Source: Myxococcales bacterium
Lineage (GTDB): Bacteria > Myxococcota_C > UBA6777
Direction: 5' to 3'
Length of the DNA: 64,000 bases
Assembly (NCBI GenBank): GCA_020632975.1
Contig: JACKEL010000009.1
Location: 1 to 64,000, forward strand
Program-made: the position numbers and the translations under genes
Shown: piece after piece, positions 17,990-26,893 of the stretch
How positions within the stretch are numbered: position 1 is the stretch's first letter
Layout: each line of letters begins with the position of its first letter
Notes under the pieces: generated by a model
What the model was told of the DNA's origin: nothing
Seen by the model: the letters and a program-made list of their open reading frames with translations, nothing else
Databases searched by the model: none

Positions 17990-19056
17990 GTGCTTGGACT
18001 TCCACGGAAACGGCAGAGCGCATCCAAGGCTATCTTGGCGTACTCTTCGAGGCTTTGGGTCTCAGCAGCCCACAAGAAAGCGCGACACGGCTTCTTGCAG
18101 ACCGCGAACAGTTCAACGATGCAACCCAACAGCTTCAAAAGCAGATCAACGTCTTGGATCAGCAGCTTTTGGCGCAGTCCCAAGCTTCCCAAAGTGCACG
18201 ACAACAACGCGCAACCCTACGTATATTGGGGGAGTGCAGCCTGCGTCTCGTGGCACTTGCATACCAATGGCCCAAAGAACGGCTTGAAGCGTCCCCTTCT
18301 TTCTTGGCCCACTGTGCCCAAAGACCTGTTGCCAAGCTCGATTACGACCAGCTTTATTGTAGCCCTGACTCCACAGAACGCCGTAGCCAACGCGTCCTTG
18401 CGGAGCTACCGCCCCAAGGTCGCGTTCTGTTGCTCGGCGATGACGATCTCACAAGTCTCGCGCTTGCTTCACAACATCACGGTCCCATCGACGTGATCGA
18501 ATATGACAAGCGACTCCTCGAACATATCCAAGAGAATGCCCCTCACCTCGACTGTTATGCAATCGACCTGTTTTTGGGTGGCCTTCCGCACGAGCTTGTA
18601 GGTGCCTTTGATGCCGTGGTCTTGGACCCTCCATGGGATGACTATCACGCTTGGTGTTTTTTGCACAAAGCCCATCTTGCCCTCAAGTCGGCACCACACG
18701 CTCGAATACACATGGCATTTTGCCCATTACAGGTCGCTTGGTTGGAGAGAAAAGCCCAGCGCTTTTGGAGAAGATTCGCCCAAGTCGGCCTTGCCATCGA
18801 AGCCGTCGAGATGACATGGCATCTCTATCCACTCCAAGGCACCGAGTTTATGAAGCTCCTTCTCAGCCATAGTCCACAACTTGACAGCCTTTTGCTTCAG
18901 GCCTTCCAACAGCTTCCTTTCGGTTTTTCGGATCTCTATACTCTCCGTGCCATCGAAGGATTCCGCATGAAGCCTTGGGTCCGCTGGTTCCAACGCTGGT
19001 GGCATATCGACTCCAAAGACATCAAACCGTTTCTTCCCGAACACTCGGTCGCATAG
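17986..19056 (+). CDS. BpsA-like aminopropyltransferase/methyltransferase-fold protein 2
   Basis: A 356-residue paralogue. It begins with GTG in a GTGA overlap with the previous stop; GAAGGAG lies upstream, so this start is well supported and the pair is translationally coupled. The same motifs appear: DQLYCSPDSTERR near 121-133, LLGDDDLTS with GDDD at 151-154, VIEYDKR and VVLDPPWD with DPPW at 214-217. The C-terminal part (ALKSAPHARIHMAFCPLQ, then LYTLRAIEGFRMKPW) aligns with the other two. The N-terminal 100 residues are helical with a Gln-rich coiled-coil-like stretch (NDATQQLQKQINVLDQQLL) not seen in copy 1. All active-site-type residues are retained, so none of the three looks like a dead copy. 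Confidence 0.8.
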   Translation: MSAWTSTETAERIQGYLGVLFEALGLSSPQESATRLLADREQFNDATQQLQKQINVLDQQLLAQSQASQSARQQRATLRILGECSLRLVALAYQWPKERLEASPSFLAHCAQRPVAKLDYDQLYCSPDSTERRSQRVLAELPPQGRVLLLGDDDLTSLALASQHHGPIDVIEYDKRLLEHIQENAPHLDCYAIDLFLGGLPHELVGAFDAVVLDPPWDDYHAWCFLHKAHLALKSAPHARIHMAFCPLQVAWLERKAQRFWRRFAQVGLAIEAVEMTWHLYPLQGTEFMKLLLSHSPQLDSLLLQAFQQLPFGFSDLYTLRAIEGFRMKPWVRWFQRWWHIDSKDIKPFLPEHSVA

Positions 19057-19067
19057 GACGTATCGTT

Positions 19068-20195
19068 ATGGAAACTCAAACAGAACAAGTCGCCCTCACG
19101 GATCAAGAAAGTCCGATGTCTTCGAGTGAATCTCCGTGGTCTCTTCCTGAACCACCGTCACATCTCGCTTGGGCCCAGACGCTTCCTCCCACACATCCAC
19201 GCCGTCGTATCCGCAACTTTTTGTACCAACTGTTCGAGATGTTGGGTGAAGAACTCCCCGAAGCATGGCCCAAGATTCCCGCTGAAGAGCTAGGCCCGTT
19301 GTTGGGGACTTTGCGCGCTCATCTCCAGCCTCTTTACAACTACGTGGAAAGCCAACAAAAGCTGATCCTCGAGCAACGCTACCTCCCCCGATATCTGGGA
19401 GAAACAGCGTTATATCTTATGCGACTGGACTGGCTATACCCAGAGGAACGACACGCACCCGTGCCAGATATCGAAGCGCTTTTGGCGGATCGCCCCCCAG
19501 CCATCATCGACTTTGATCAGCTTTATTGTGCCCCAGAGACCTCCAAACGACGGGCTGATCGGATTCGTGAGTCCTTTGACTCTCCCGTGTGCAAGGTCTT
19601 GATGCTTGGAGATGACGACCTGATCAGCGTGGTGCTCGCACAGGACTTCCGCGGAGAGGTCCACATGGTCGATCTCGATGACCGACTTCACGAGTACATC
19701 GCCCAAAAAGACCCATCCATCCATCGACACAAAGCCGACTTCATCTACAGCGGGATGCCCAAAGAGATGCACCAACAGTACGATGCTGTGGTGCTCGATC
19801 CACCGTGGGATGCTTATCGCATGGGCTGCTTTCTCGAAAAAGCGATGTACTGCCTCAAAGATGACCTCGACGCACGGATCTACATGTCTTATTGCCCGTT
19901 GGTGCTTGAGTTCCACGAAAAGAAACTAGAACAACTCCAAACGCGCGTTGCTCGCCTTGGCTTTACCTTTGAGCGCATCGAGACCGCTTTCAACCTCTAC
20001 GATCTCAAGCCCGAAACACTCCCTGACTTTCAAACTCGTTTAGAACGATGGATGCCCCCCATCGAATCGCCCCTGCTCGACTTTTTGCGACGACTTCCTT
20101 TTGCTCACTCTCATCTCTATACCTTGCGAAGATTGCCTTTTGACCGACCCAATTGGCTCAAGCGCAAGATCTTTACTTGGTGGAATCAAGCCTAG
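19068..20195 (+). CDS. BpsA-like aminopropyltransferase/methyltransferase-fold protein 3
   Basis: A 375-residue paralogue starting METQTEQVAL, 11 bp after the previous stop. Motifs: FDQLYCAPETSKRR at about 149-162, MLGDDDLIS with GDDD at 181-184, MVDLDDR and VVLDPPWD with DPPW at 244-247. Its DQ...PET reads closest to the family DQ.xxT.ET signature. The N-terminal 45 residues are Ser/Pro-rich, then a helical domain (RRRIRNFLYQLFEMLGEELPEAWP) is shared with copy 1 (HIRTFLHQLFTEIGDPLPEMWP), so copies 1 and 3 are closer to each other than to copy 2. A later Met (MSSSESPW) is an alternative start. It is probably cytoplasmic and may act with the other two paralogues. Confidence 0.8.
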   Translation: METQTEQVALTDQESPMSSSESPWSLPEPPSHLAWAQTLPPTHPRRRIRNFLYQLFEMLGEELPEAWPKIPAEELGPLLGTLRAHLQPLYNYVESQQKLILEQRYLPRYLGETALYLMRLDWLYPEERHAPVPDIEALLADRPPAIIDFDQLYCAPETSKRRADRIRESFDSPVCKVLMLGDDDLISVVLAQDFRGEVHMVDLDDRLHEYIAQKDPSIHRHKADFIYSGMPKEMHQQYDAVVLDPPWDAYRMGCFLEKAMYCLKDDLDARIYMSYCPLVLEFHEKKLEQLQTRVARLGFTFERIETAFNLYDLKPETLPDFQTRLERWMPPIESPLLDFLRRLPFAHSHLYTLRRLPFDRPNWLKRKIFTWWNQA

Positions 20196-20277
20196 GTCTC
20201 TGTGATTCTCCCCATCCCACCGACATCAACAGCAAGAGACTTCACACACAACCTCCCCACCCAAGGAGCAGAGCTTT

Positions 20278-21171
20278 ATGCCCATGGACCTCCCGCAAAG
20301 ACGCCCCTCCATCTCCCCGCTTGCTTGGCTCAAACGCCTCTTTCGTCACTTTCTCAAACGCAAAGCAAAAAGCATCCACCAAAGCTTTTTTCAGTGGTAT
20401 TGCGAGACATTTTTCCCGATCCAAGAACACCTTACCCCCAACGAACTCGCTTACGTCCAACGATGTTTCGATATCCACGGTTGGTTTGCAGAACGCGCTC
20501 CCGAGTCAAGCTACGAAGAGTTTAGCTATTTCACCTACAGCCACCGCGTTCGCGGAGATCAAGTCAACTCCTCTCGCATCGCTTTTGGCTCCCTGACCAA
20601 ACCCGATGAGATGTTTGTCGCCGCTGCTCCCATCCTCAAAGAACGCAAGATCGAAGTCGATCCTTACTTTCTCATCCACGAAAACTCCCGATTCTACGGC
20701 ATCGGCTGGGATCTCGATGAACAACATCTCAAGGTCTACTTTCGATTGCTCGATCTCGACCTGCTCCCCCAAACTTCCCTCCGCACCCTACTTCAACAAA
20801 CCCTTCCCCGTGAGCAGCGACGCCCCGAAGGACTCGTGTCTTTCACCTACATTGGAAACCAACTCCACGAAGAAAAAGTCTACGCCTACCCCCTCCCTCT
20901 CGAACATGGAGGCGAACTCTTTCCAGGCGCCAAAGGCCGCGTCCTGATGGCCACTTCACAACGCGGTGTGATCACACAATTTGATGTATCGAGCACAGAA
21001 GCATGGCGCAAAAAGCTCAATCCCGCAGGGCAAAAGATCATCGATGCCTACGCCCAACAAGGCTACACCCTCGATACCATCGTCCTTACAGACGACGACA
21101 ACTTCACGCTGTATTTCCCTGGCGCTTTCCTCCCCTTCCTCAGCACCGTCACCAAGATCCGAGGGCGCTGA
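20278..21171 (+). CDS. Conserved-looking protein of unknown function following the BpsA-like genes
   Basis: A 297-residue protein; AAGGAG upstream supports the ATG at 20278. No signal peptide is seen. The N-terminus is basic (RLFRHFLKRKAKSIH). The body has alternating strands and charged segments, with notable stretches YFTYSHRVRGDQVNSS, FYGIGWDLDEQHLKVYFRL and LTDDDNFTLYFPG. The second half resembles antiparallel-sheet proteins, but I do not recognise a family. It lies 82 bp after BpsA-like 3 and 93 bp before the MAPEG gene, in the same direction, so it probably belongs to the same transcript. A role in the same modification pathway is only guilt by association. Confidence 0.7.
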   Translation: MPMDLPQRRPSISPLAWLKRLFRHFLKRKAKSIHQSFFQWYCETFFPIQEHLTPNELAYVQRCFDIHGWFAERAPESSYEEFSYFTYSHRVRGDQVNSSRIAFGSLTKPDEMFVAAAPILKERKIEVDPYFLIHENSRFYGIGWDLDEQHLKVYFRLLDLDLLPQTSLRTLLQQTLPREQRRPEGLVSFTYIGNQLHEEKVYAYPLPLEHGGELFPGAKGRVLMATSQRGVITQFDVSSTEAWRKKLNPAGQKIIDAYAQQGYTLDTIVLTDDDNFTLYFPGAFLPFLSTVTKIRGR

Positions 21172-21264
21172 CATCTCCTCCGCTCTGTCTTGACAAAGAC
21201 CCCAAGGACCCGCAGTCTCACAAGACTTATCCCAACCCCTCACACAAAATCACGGAGACGTTTG

Positions 21265-21738
21265 ATGAACACAACGGCTGTTGCACTGGTCGGTTATATC
21301 GCTTGGATGCTTGTGTTGCTGTTGATCTTGGCAGGACTGCGCGTGTACCTGACCTTCGCAGGGAAAGCCCCCAAAGCTGGTTTCCAACCCGATGGTGCGG
21401 ATGTTTCGCCCTTTTCGAACCGCTTGTGTCGCGCCCACGCCAACTGCTACGAACACTTCCCGATCTTTGGGGGCCTGATGTTGTTGGCACTCGCAACACA
21501 ACAAACCACGGTCACAAACGGACTGGCCTTGTGGCTTTTGGGCGCACGCATCGGCCAATCAACCATCCACTTGCTCTCCACCCATCGACGGGCCATTGAG
21601 TTGCGCTTTTTCTTCTTCGTCACCCAAGTCGCTATCGCACTCTACTGGGCCTACCTGTTCTTTGGCGTCTTTGGGAAAAAGACCGCAACCTCTGGTGTCA
21701 TCGACATCATGAAAGGCATCGTGCGCGTCGCGTGCTAA
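21265..21738 (+). CDS. MAPEG family membrane protein
   Basis: A 157-residue integral membrane protein with four hydrophobic segments, the normal size for MAPEG proteins. The start at 21265 has GGAG seven bases upstream. The family signature RAHANCYEHFPIFGG (pattern R.h.N..E..P) is clear at about residues 56-70, and a second conserved part is GARIGQSTIHLLS. MAPEG proteins include microsomal glutathione transferases and eicosanoid-pathway enzymes; bacterial members have unknown substrates. It is the last gene of the plus-strand run and converges with the C39-like gene, whose stop lies 1 bp away. With a cytosolic GST at 13608 the locus has two glutathione-linked families. Confidence 0.88.
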   Translation: MNTTAVALVGYIAWMLVLLLILAGLRVYLTFAGKAPKAGFQPDGADVSPFSNRLCRAHANCYEHFPIFGGLMLLALATQQTTVTNGLALWLLGARIGQSTIHLLSTHRRAIELRFFFFVTQVAIALYWAYLFFGVFGKKTATSGVIDIMKGIVRVAC

Positions 21739-21739
21739 G

Positions 21740-22621
21740 TCACCGCTGCTTCGGACGCTTTGACCACGTGGGCCGCTTGCAAAACAATCCCCGCCCTTTC
21801 CATATCTGCGAAAACTTCTTCTTCGTGTACAAGACCTCACCAAACAATGGGTCCCACACCACGATCTGACCACGACGCATCCCCGCAAACACTGCTGCAT
21901 GATCTTCTTGGCTTTTCTTCGAGGAAGTCTTCACGAAGATCATCTGTGGCGCCGCAAGCTTGGGCAGCTGCTCAAGCGTCCACTCCGCGCGCTGACAAAC
22001 AACGCCCACCTTCGCAAAACCGTACACGATATGCGCATCCCCTGTCCCAAAAAGACCGTTGGTCCGAAGCAACTCCACCATCTCGCGCTCCGTCGCTTTT
22101 CGCCCCCATGAACGAAAAAGCGTCGCTGCACTCGCAGCAGCACAAGAAACAGGCGTTGTTTGCAACACCACGACACCTTTCATGCGGGGCGCACCAAGCG
22201 AAGCAGCAGCCGTTTGCGTAAAAGAGAAATGCCCATATTCCACCGTAATCGCCAACAAGACCCCAACAATCGGTAGTTTCCATCGTTCAGGATGAACATT
22301 CGAAAAGGCAATCTTTACGGTCATCCCAGAAAAAAACATAAAGACAAATAACACCACCCCCCAAATCAACGGCCCCATCCAGTAACCCAACCACAATGGG
22401 AGATACCACTCCATCCGAGGAAACCGCGACAATCCCCAACCATACACCAACGGCAACACCACCAAAGGAAGGAAACCATAGAGATATGGAGCGCGCTTGA
22501 GCACATCCTCCAAAGTCAACGTCCCTCCGGCCTTTTGGCGAAGCCGCTCTGCATCCCCCGCACCTCCCCCCAAACCCAGCACATAAACCAAAACATGCAG
22601 CCATATCGGGATCGCAGTCAT
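21740..22621 (-). CDS. Membrane-bound peptidase C39-like protein
   Basis: A 293-residue protein. The start at 22621 (MTAIPIWLHVLVY) avoids an upstream extension that would translate the palindromic repeat element. About four hydrophobic segments fill residues 5-140. The C-terminal half is a C39-like papain-fold domain: QTTPVSCAAASAATLF with Gln154 and nucleophile Cys160, DHAAVF with His241 and WDPLFGE with Asp257. This is a complete triad. C39 peptidases normally sit at the N-terminus of bacteriocin ABC exporters and cut double-Gly leaders. Here no ABC domain follows and the peptidase is C-terminal to membrane helices. It probably processes a peptide or protein near the membrane; no leader peptide gene was seen next to it. 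Confidence 0.78.
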   Translation of the reverse strand: MTAIPIWLHVLVYVLGLGGGAGDAERLRQKAGGTLTLEDVLKRAPYLYGFLPLVVLPLVYGWGLSRFPRMEWYLPLWLGYWMGPLIWGVVLFVFMFFSGMTVKIAFSNVHPERWKLPIVGVLLAITVEYGHFSFTQTAAASLGAPRMKGVVVLQTTPVSCAAASAATLFRSWGRKATEREMVELLRTNGLFGTGDAHIVYGFAKVGVVCQRAEWTLEQLPKLAAPQMIFVKTSSKKSQEDHAAVFAGMRRGQIVVWDPLFGEVLYTKKKFSQIWKGRGLFCKRPTWSKRPKQR

Positions 22622-22973
22622 CCTTGCCTCTCTTTCCTTTGGGCGGGCGCGGAGGCCCGCCCCGGATATATTGATATCCAATCCGTCCAGGGGCACCCCA
22701 AAACAGGCACCCCTCCGTGCATACCCAAACCCGAGCCTTGACTCGTGGCACACTCCTTGTAAACGCTACGCAGAGATGCCCACCAACAAAAGGACTCACC
22801 TCATCCAGTTTCCATCTTGATACCCAACTCTTCCAAGAGACCTTTTCAAAAGGACTTTTACGAAGAGAGTCCTGCATCCATCATGTATTTCAAGAGTGCG
22901 GTATATTGGAGCCTTTTGCGATGCAAGAGTTGGCGTTCATCTTTGCATTATTCCTATCCATGGAGGATATTTT
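22622..22973. other. Divergent intergenic region holding one palindromic repeat element
   Basis: 352 bp lie between the C39-like gene and the MscS gene. A copy of the dispersed repeat is at 22641-22690. The remaining 280 bp should hold the promoters of both genes. No other gene or clear -35/-10 pair was identified. Confidence 0.5.
22641..22690. repeat. Dispersed palindromic repeat element, copy 1
   Basis: The element has a GC-rich inverted repeat (GGGCGGGC...GCCCGCCC) followed by GGATATATTGATATCC, itself a near palindrome. The same organisation recurs at 26127-26357 and 50781-50880. Confidence 0.8.
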
Positions 22974-25900
22974 ATGCCCACCTATGTTTACCCCACACAA
23001 AAAGGCCGATGGTACATCAAGATCACGCTCATGCTTCTCTTTTTCTTCTGTTTGATCGGTGGGGTCCGCGCAGACAATGTGATGGATCTTCTCGCAGAAG
23101 AAGCGGACTCTCTCATCAACGATGCGGCTTTGTTGCCCTTGGCGGATGCGAAAAAACGCCTCGCCAAGCTCGAACAAGACCTCCAACAAAACACGCAAGC
23201 CAAGATCGATGAAGAACTCAGCAAAAAGATCGAAAAACTCCGCAAGACACAAGAAGAATACATCCGTCCCTCTAGCGAAGTAGGCTTGCGTCGCATACGC
23301 GGTGTCCAAAAACTGCGGGCCCAAGTCGCGGAATACATCAAAGCGGTACTCGACGCCCAATCGCGCCTTCAAGCAACTTACGCTTCACGAGAACAAAGTC
23401 GCTCCAACCTTCATAATGCCCTCAGCCAATACATCGAAGCACGGGGCCTGATGAAAGGCCACATCAAAAAGAAGTTCCCCACAAAACGAATCTTCCAACT
23501 TCGACGCGTGATCGGCCGTCTCACACGCAAACAGAAAAAACGACAACAAGAACTCCTCAAAAGTTCCAAGACCACCAAAACCATCAACAGGCTCGTCGAT
23601 AAAAACAAAGTCGCCCTCAACAAAGCCCGCGAAGATCTCTTTAAAGAACTTCCGTTACAGCCGCCCCCACTGACGCCCCTGCCTCCACAAAACACCAAAC
23701 CACCCCGTTCCCCCAAGGCTCCACAAAAACAACCACACAAAAGTCATCCCCGCCGTCTCAAAAAAGGGCCGTCCTCTCGCCCCACAACAGCCCAAATACT
23801 CAAAGCCAAACGGCTCGCGTTCAGACAAAAAGTTGCCCGCCTCAAAGAACAACTTGAACGGCGTATCGCAGGGTTCAACTTCGATCGCTACCGCATCGAG
23901 TCTGAGATCCTTCAAGTCCGCCTTCAAGACGAAGCCCTCAACCAAGAAAGCACACGCGTCTACCTCCACGTCCTCCACTACACCTTGAAACTCCTCAACA
24001 GTGTGTACAAAGGCCACGCAGCCAAAGCAGAAGGTGGACTACTCTTCCTCAAACGCTTCGCTTTCAATCAAAAAACCTTCGTATCCTTTTATCATCACAC
24101 ACAAAACGTCATCAAAAGGATGCCCGATATCTACAACGCTCTGAAAACCACAGCAGAGAAAAAACTCTCTCAGCTGTTTGAAAACTCAGGCACCCCCATC
24201 GCACTTTTCTATCTCAGCCTTCCCTTGCTGTTTTTGCTTCCGCTCTTTCTCTTTCGCGGATACCTCAAACGCATCCTTCTCAGCATCGCACAAACCCCAA
24301 GTGGCACCTTGGCCCACTACTTCCAACAAGCCCTCAGCATCTTCCTTGAGATCCTACGCGGTATCCTCCCCTATCTAACGATCTTTTTGATCCTCTTTTA
24401 CTTCCTTGAACTGCTTGCGTTCCCCGCTCAATGGCGCGAAACCAACCAGTATATCTCGCAGATCGTAATCCTTGCGCTCGTTGTTTGGTGGTGCTCCAAT
24501 CGCTTTTTCGCCAAAAACCCCCAACGCCGCTTGTTTTCAAAAGTAGATGATGCCATCTCTGCTCGTTTTCGCCGCATCTCTAAGTTTCTTGCGCTCTTTT
24601 CGATGTTCTATCTCCCCATGCTCGCGCTCCTAAAGCTCTTGGCTTACCCCCCAGCAGTGATTGATGTCCTCTCCATCTTCTTCTATGGCATCATGATGCT
24701 CGGCATCTTCGGCATCTTGTCCAGCAAAAAAGGCGTCTTTGCACTCCTCTCCTTTGAACCCCCAACCGACGAAAGCCCCAAAGAAGAAAGCACCGAGACC
24801 AAAGAAGCCAACGCAAAGACCGAAGCCAACGCAAAGACCGAAGCCAACGCGTCTCCCCAAGAAGAAACCTACATAGAGAAGAAACGCTGGTTTGCCGCCC
24901 ACCTCAGCCGCTTGTACCCCGTGTTGCTGTTACTAGGACTCTCAACCTTTGGGCTGTATGTTTGGGGCTACCGCAACCTTGCAGCCTTTATCGCAAGCAG
25001 CTTGTTCGTAACAACCCTAGCACTCGGCCTTAGCGCTGTCCTTTACCAAATCGCGTCACTCAGCAACCGTTGGGTCTTTGGGATGACTTCTGGGCAAAGT
25101 CCTGTCTTCAAGACCATGGATCGCACCTTTGCAGAACGCTTTTACTTCGCCACCCAGATCATGATCGGCTTTGCATTGGTCTTGCTTGCGTTGAGTTCTT
25201 TGTTTGCGATCTGGAATGCACCTGGCGGCTTTCGAGGCCCCTTCCAACTCCTCAACTACCCGATCTTTCAAGTCCAAGGCACCAAGATATCCCTCTTCTC
25301 TCTTATCAAGTTTATCTTGGTGTTTGGCTTCGCATTCTGGTTCTCCACCTTCCTCAAAGAAAAGTTGCCCCTCCACGTCTATCCGCTGTTTCGCTTACAA
25401 GAAGGTGCCATCCACGCCGCCAACACGCTCGTTGGATACATCGTGCTTGTGTTGGGGTTGCTTTTGGGCCTTCAAGTCATGGGCGTAAACCTCGGTGTAC
25501 TCGCCGTCTTCGCAGGCGTCGTGGGGATAGGGATCGGATTCGGACTCCAAAATATCGCCAACAACTTTATCTCGGGCTTGTTGATCATCTTTGGTCGCCC
25601 CATCTCCGTGGGAGATGTCATCGAAGTCGGTGGGATCGCAGGAACCGTCCGTTCGATCAACGCAAGAAGCACCTCCGTCGAAACCATCGAAGGATGCGTT
25701 ATCCTCGTCCCCAACGCAGAACTCATCTCCACGCAAGTCGTCAACTGGAGCCTCGGTCCTCCCTACGTCAAAACCAAGATGATCGTTGGTGTCGCTTACG
25801 GTAGCGACGCTGATCTCGTCAAAGCCACACTCTTGGAACTGGCCCAAGCACACCCACTTGTCCTCAAAACACCTACACCTGTCGTCTCTTTCAGCGACTT

Positions 25901-26174
25901 TGGCGCAAATACACTCGACTTTACACTCGTTGTTGCTGTCCGCGACCCCCGTAAACGCAAGAAAACACTCAGCGATATCCGCTTCAACATCAACAAAAAA
26001 TTCCAAGAACTCGATATCGAGATATCCTTCCCCCAACACGACATCCACTTCGACCCCGAAGTCAACGAAGCGATCCGCCTGCTCACGAACAAACTGAAAG
26101 AAGAAAAGATCGAAGAAAAGACAGAGATATCCAAGATGGATTCGGACGGGAACGGAGGCCAGCCCCAGATATAA
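22974..26174 (+). CDS. Large MscS-family mechanosensitive channel (MscK/KefA-like architecture)
   Basis: A 1066-residue protein. The start at 22974 has GGAGG seven bases upstream. A signal peptide (ITLMLLFFFCLIGGVRA) leads to about 380 residues of Lys/Glu/Gln-rich coiled-coil, probably periplasmic. Multiple membrane helices follow from about 405 on, interrupted by a charged loop with a small tandem repeat (EANAKTEANAKTEANA). The C-terminal pore module is canonical MscS: VLAVFAGVVGIGIGFGLQ, NIANNFISGLLIIFGRP, then ISVGDVIEVGGIAGTV, followed by a beta domain and a cytoplasmic cage. It should release solutes at hypo-osmotic shock. The last 16 codons (ending DSDGNGGQPQI) are encoded by a copy of the dispersed palindromic repeat, which supplies the stop codon. 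Confidence 0.93.
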   Translation: MPTYVYPTQKGRWYIKITLMLLFFFCLIGGVRADNVMDLLAEEADSLINDAALLPLADAKKRLAKLEQDLQQNTQAKIDEELSKKIEKLRKTQEEYIRPSSEVGLRRIRGVQKLRAQVAEYIKAVLDAQSRLQATYASREQSRSNLHNALSQYIEARGLMKGHIKKKFPTKRIFQLRRVIGRLTRKQKKRQQELLKSSKTTKTINRLVDKNKVALNKAREDLFKELPLQPPPLTPLPPQNTKPPRSPKAPQKQPHKSHPRRLKKGPSSRPTTAQILKAKRLAFRQKVARLKEQLERRIAGFNFDRYRIESEILQVRLQDEALNQESTRVYLHVLHYTLKLLNSVYKGHAAKAEGGLLFLKRFAFNQKTFVSFYHHTQNVIKRMPDIYNALKTTAEKKLSQLFENSGTPIALFYLSLPLLFLLPLFLFRGYLKRILLSIAQTPSGTLAHYFQQALSIFLEILRGILPYLTIFLILFYFLELLAFPAQWRETNQYISQIVILALVVWWCSNRFFAKNPQRRLFSKVDDAISARFRRISKFLALFSMFYLPMLALLKLLAYPPAVIDVLSIFFYGIMMLGIFGILSSKKGVFALLSFEPPTDESPKEESTETKEANAKTEANAKTEANASPQEETYIEKKRWFAAHLSRLYPVLLLLGLSTFGLYVWGYRNLAAFIASSLFVTTLALGLSAVLYQIASLSNRWVFGMTSGQSPVFKTMDRTFAERFYFATQIMIGFALVLLALSSLFAIWNAPGGFRGPFQLLNYPIFQVQGTKISLFSLIKFILVFGFAFWFSTFLKEKLPLHVYPLFRLQEGAIHAANTLVGYIVLVLGLLLGLQVMGVNLGVLAVFAGVVGIGIGFGLQNIANNFISGLLIIFGRPISVGDVIEVGGIAGTVRSINARSTSVETIEGCVILVPNAELISTQVVNWSLGPPYVKTKMIVGVAYGSDADLVKATLLELAQAHPLVLKTPTPVVSFSDFGANTLDFTLVVAVRDPRKRKKTLSDIRFNINKKFQELDIEISFPQHDIHFDPEVNEAIRLLTNKLKEEKIEEKTEISKMDSDGNGGQPQI

Positions 26175-26357
26175 CGAGATTCGGGATGGATTCGGGATGG
26201 ATTCAGGCGGGCACGGTGGCCCGACCGGATATATATTGATATCCACGGTCATTCGGGCGGGCACGGTGGCCCGCCCGGATATCCGGGATATCAATCATTC
26301 ACGGGGCGACCCTCCGTGGTCGCCCACGACGGCCCCCCCCGGATATATTGATATCCA
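26127..26357. repeat. Cluster of about four dispersed palindromic repeat elements
   Basis: Copies with the pattern GGCGGGCACGGTGGCCCGxCC + GGATAT...GATATCC are at about 26127-26173 (inside the MscS 3' end), 26205-26244, 26252-26293 and, inverted or rearranged, 26303-26357. A short direct repeat GATTCGGGATG separates the first two. The cluster ends 38 bp before the stop of the convergent deaminase gene. Confidence 0.8.
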
Positions 26358-26395
26358 ACCATTCTAGGACCGCCCCGCCACCGTCCAGATCGTCC

Positions 26396-26893
26396 CTAGC
26401 CCTGAATCGGAGATTCCACATCGCGGAGTCGGGGATCTTGCGGTCCTTCGACGGAGACGACCTCGACCCCATGCGAGTTGAGATAATCGATACCATTTTC
26501 CCCCATGTATCCGCCGCCAACGACGTACACACGCAAGATTCCCGCATGGTGGATCAGCTTGGAACACATCATACAAGGCTCTCCCGTGACCACAAGCCAA
26601 GCGCCTTTGGTGGGAACCCCCGATGCTGCGCAGTTACAGACGACATTCATCTCTGCGTGATGGCAGCCGATCTCCATACGCGTTCCAGACTGCACGTGCA
26701 TGGTATCGCGCAGACAAGAGTTACCACCGCAAAGCTCGCCACCACCGCGAGGACCGCCATTGTAGCCATCCATCAAAACGACGTTGCGCTCAGGGTCCAA
26801 CAAGAGCGCACCAAACTTACGACGCGGACAGTTCGAGGCTTTGGCGAGTGCAAGACATTGCTCGATACGTATCCGAATGTGTTTTTCCTTCAA
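26396..26893 (-). CDS. dCMP/cytidine-type deaminase (zinc-dependent)
   Basis: A 165-residue enzyme of the CDA superfamily. It uses a TTG start at 26893, supported by AGGAGG five bases upstream. The zinc site is complete: HAEMN (His ligand and catalytic Glu) and EPCMMC (two Cys ligands). An extra CGGNSC segment before the HAE motif and the RKFGALLLDPERNVVLMDGYNG start are typical of dCMP deaminase/ComEB-like enzymes. It probably converts dCMP to dUMP for dTTP supply, though a tRNA or other deaminase role cannot be excluded. It stands alone on the minus strand, its 3' end facing the repeat cluster. Confidence 0.88.
   Translation of the reverse strand: MKEKHIRIRIEQCLALAKASNCPRRKFGALLLDPERNVVLMDGYNGGPRGGGELCGGNSCLRDTMHVQSGTRMEIGCHHAEMNVVCNCAASGVPTKGAWLVVTGEPCMMCSKLIHHAGILRVYVVGGGYMGENGIDYLNSHGVEVVSVEGPQDPRLRDVESPIQG

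Noticed and set aside
22800..22870. Short palindrome CCTTTTCAAAAGG as terminator
   Set aside because: Short AT-rich stem, no T-run in the right place, and no gene ends there.
22287..22877. Minus-strand frame and N-terminal extension running through the palindromic repeat
   Set aside because: Translations such as GLDINISGAG come from the repeat element. The C39-like gene is better started at 22621, after the element.
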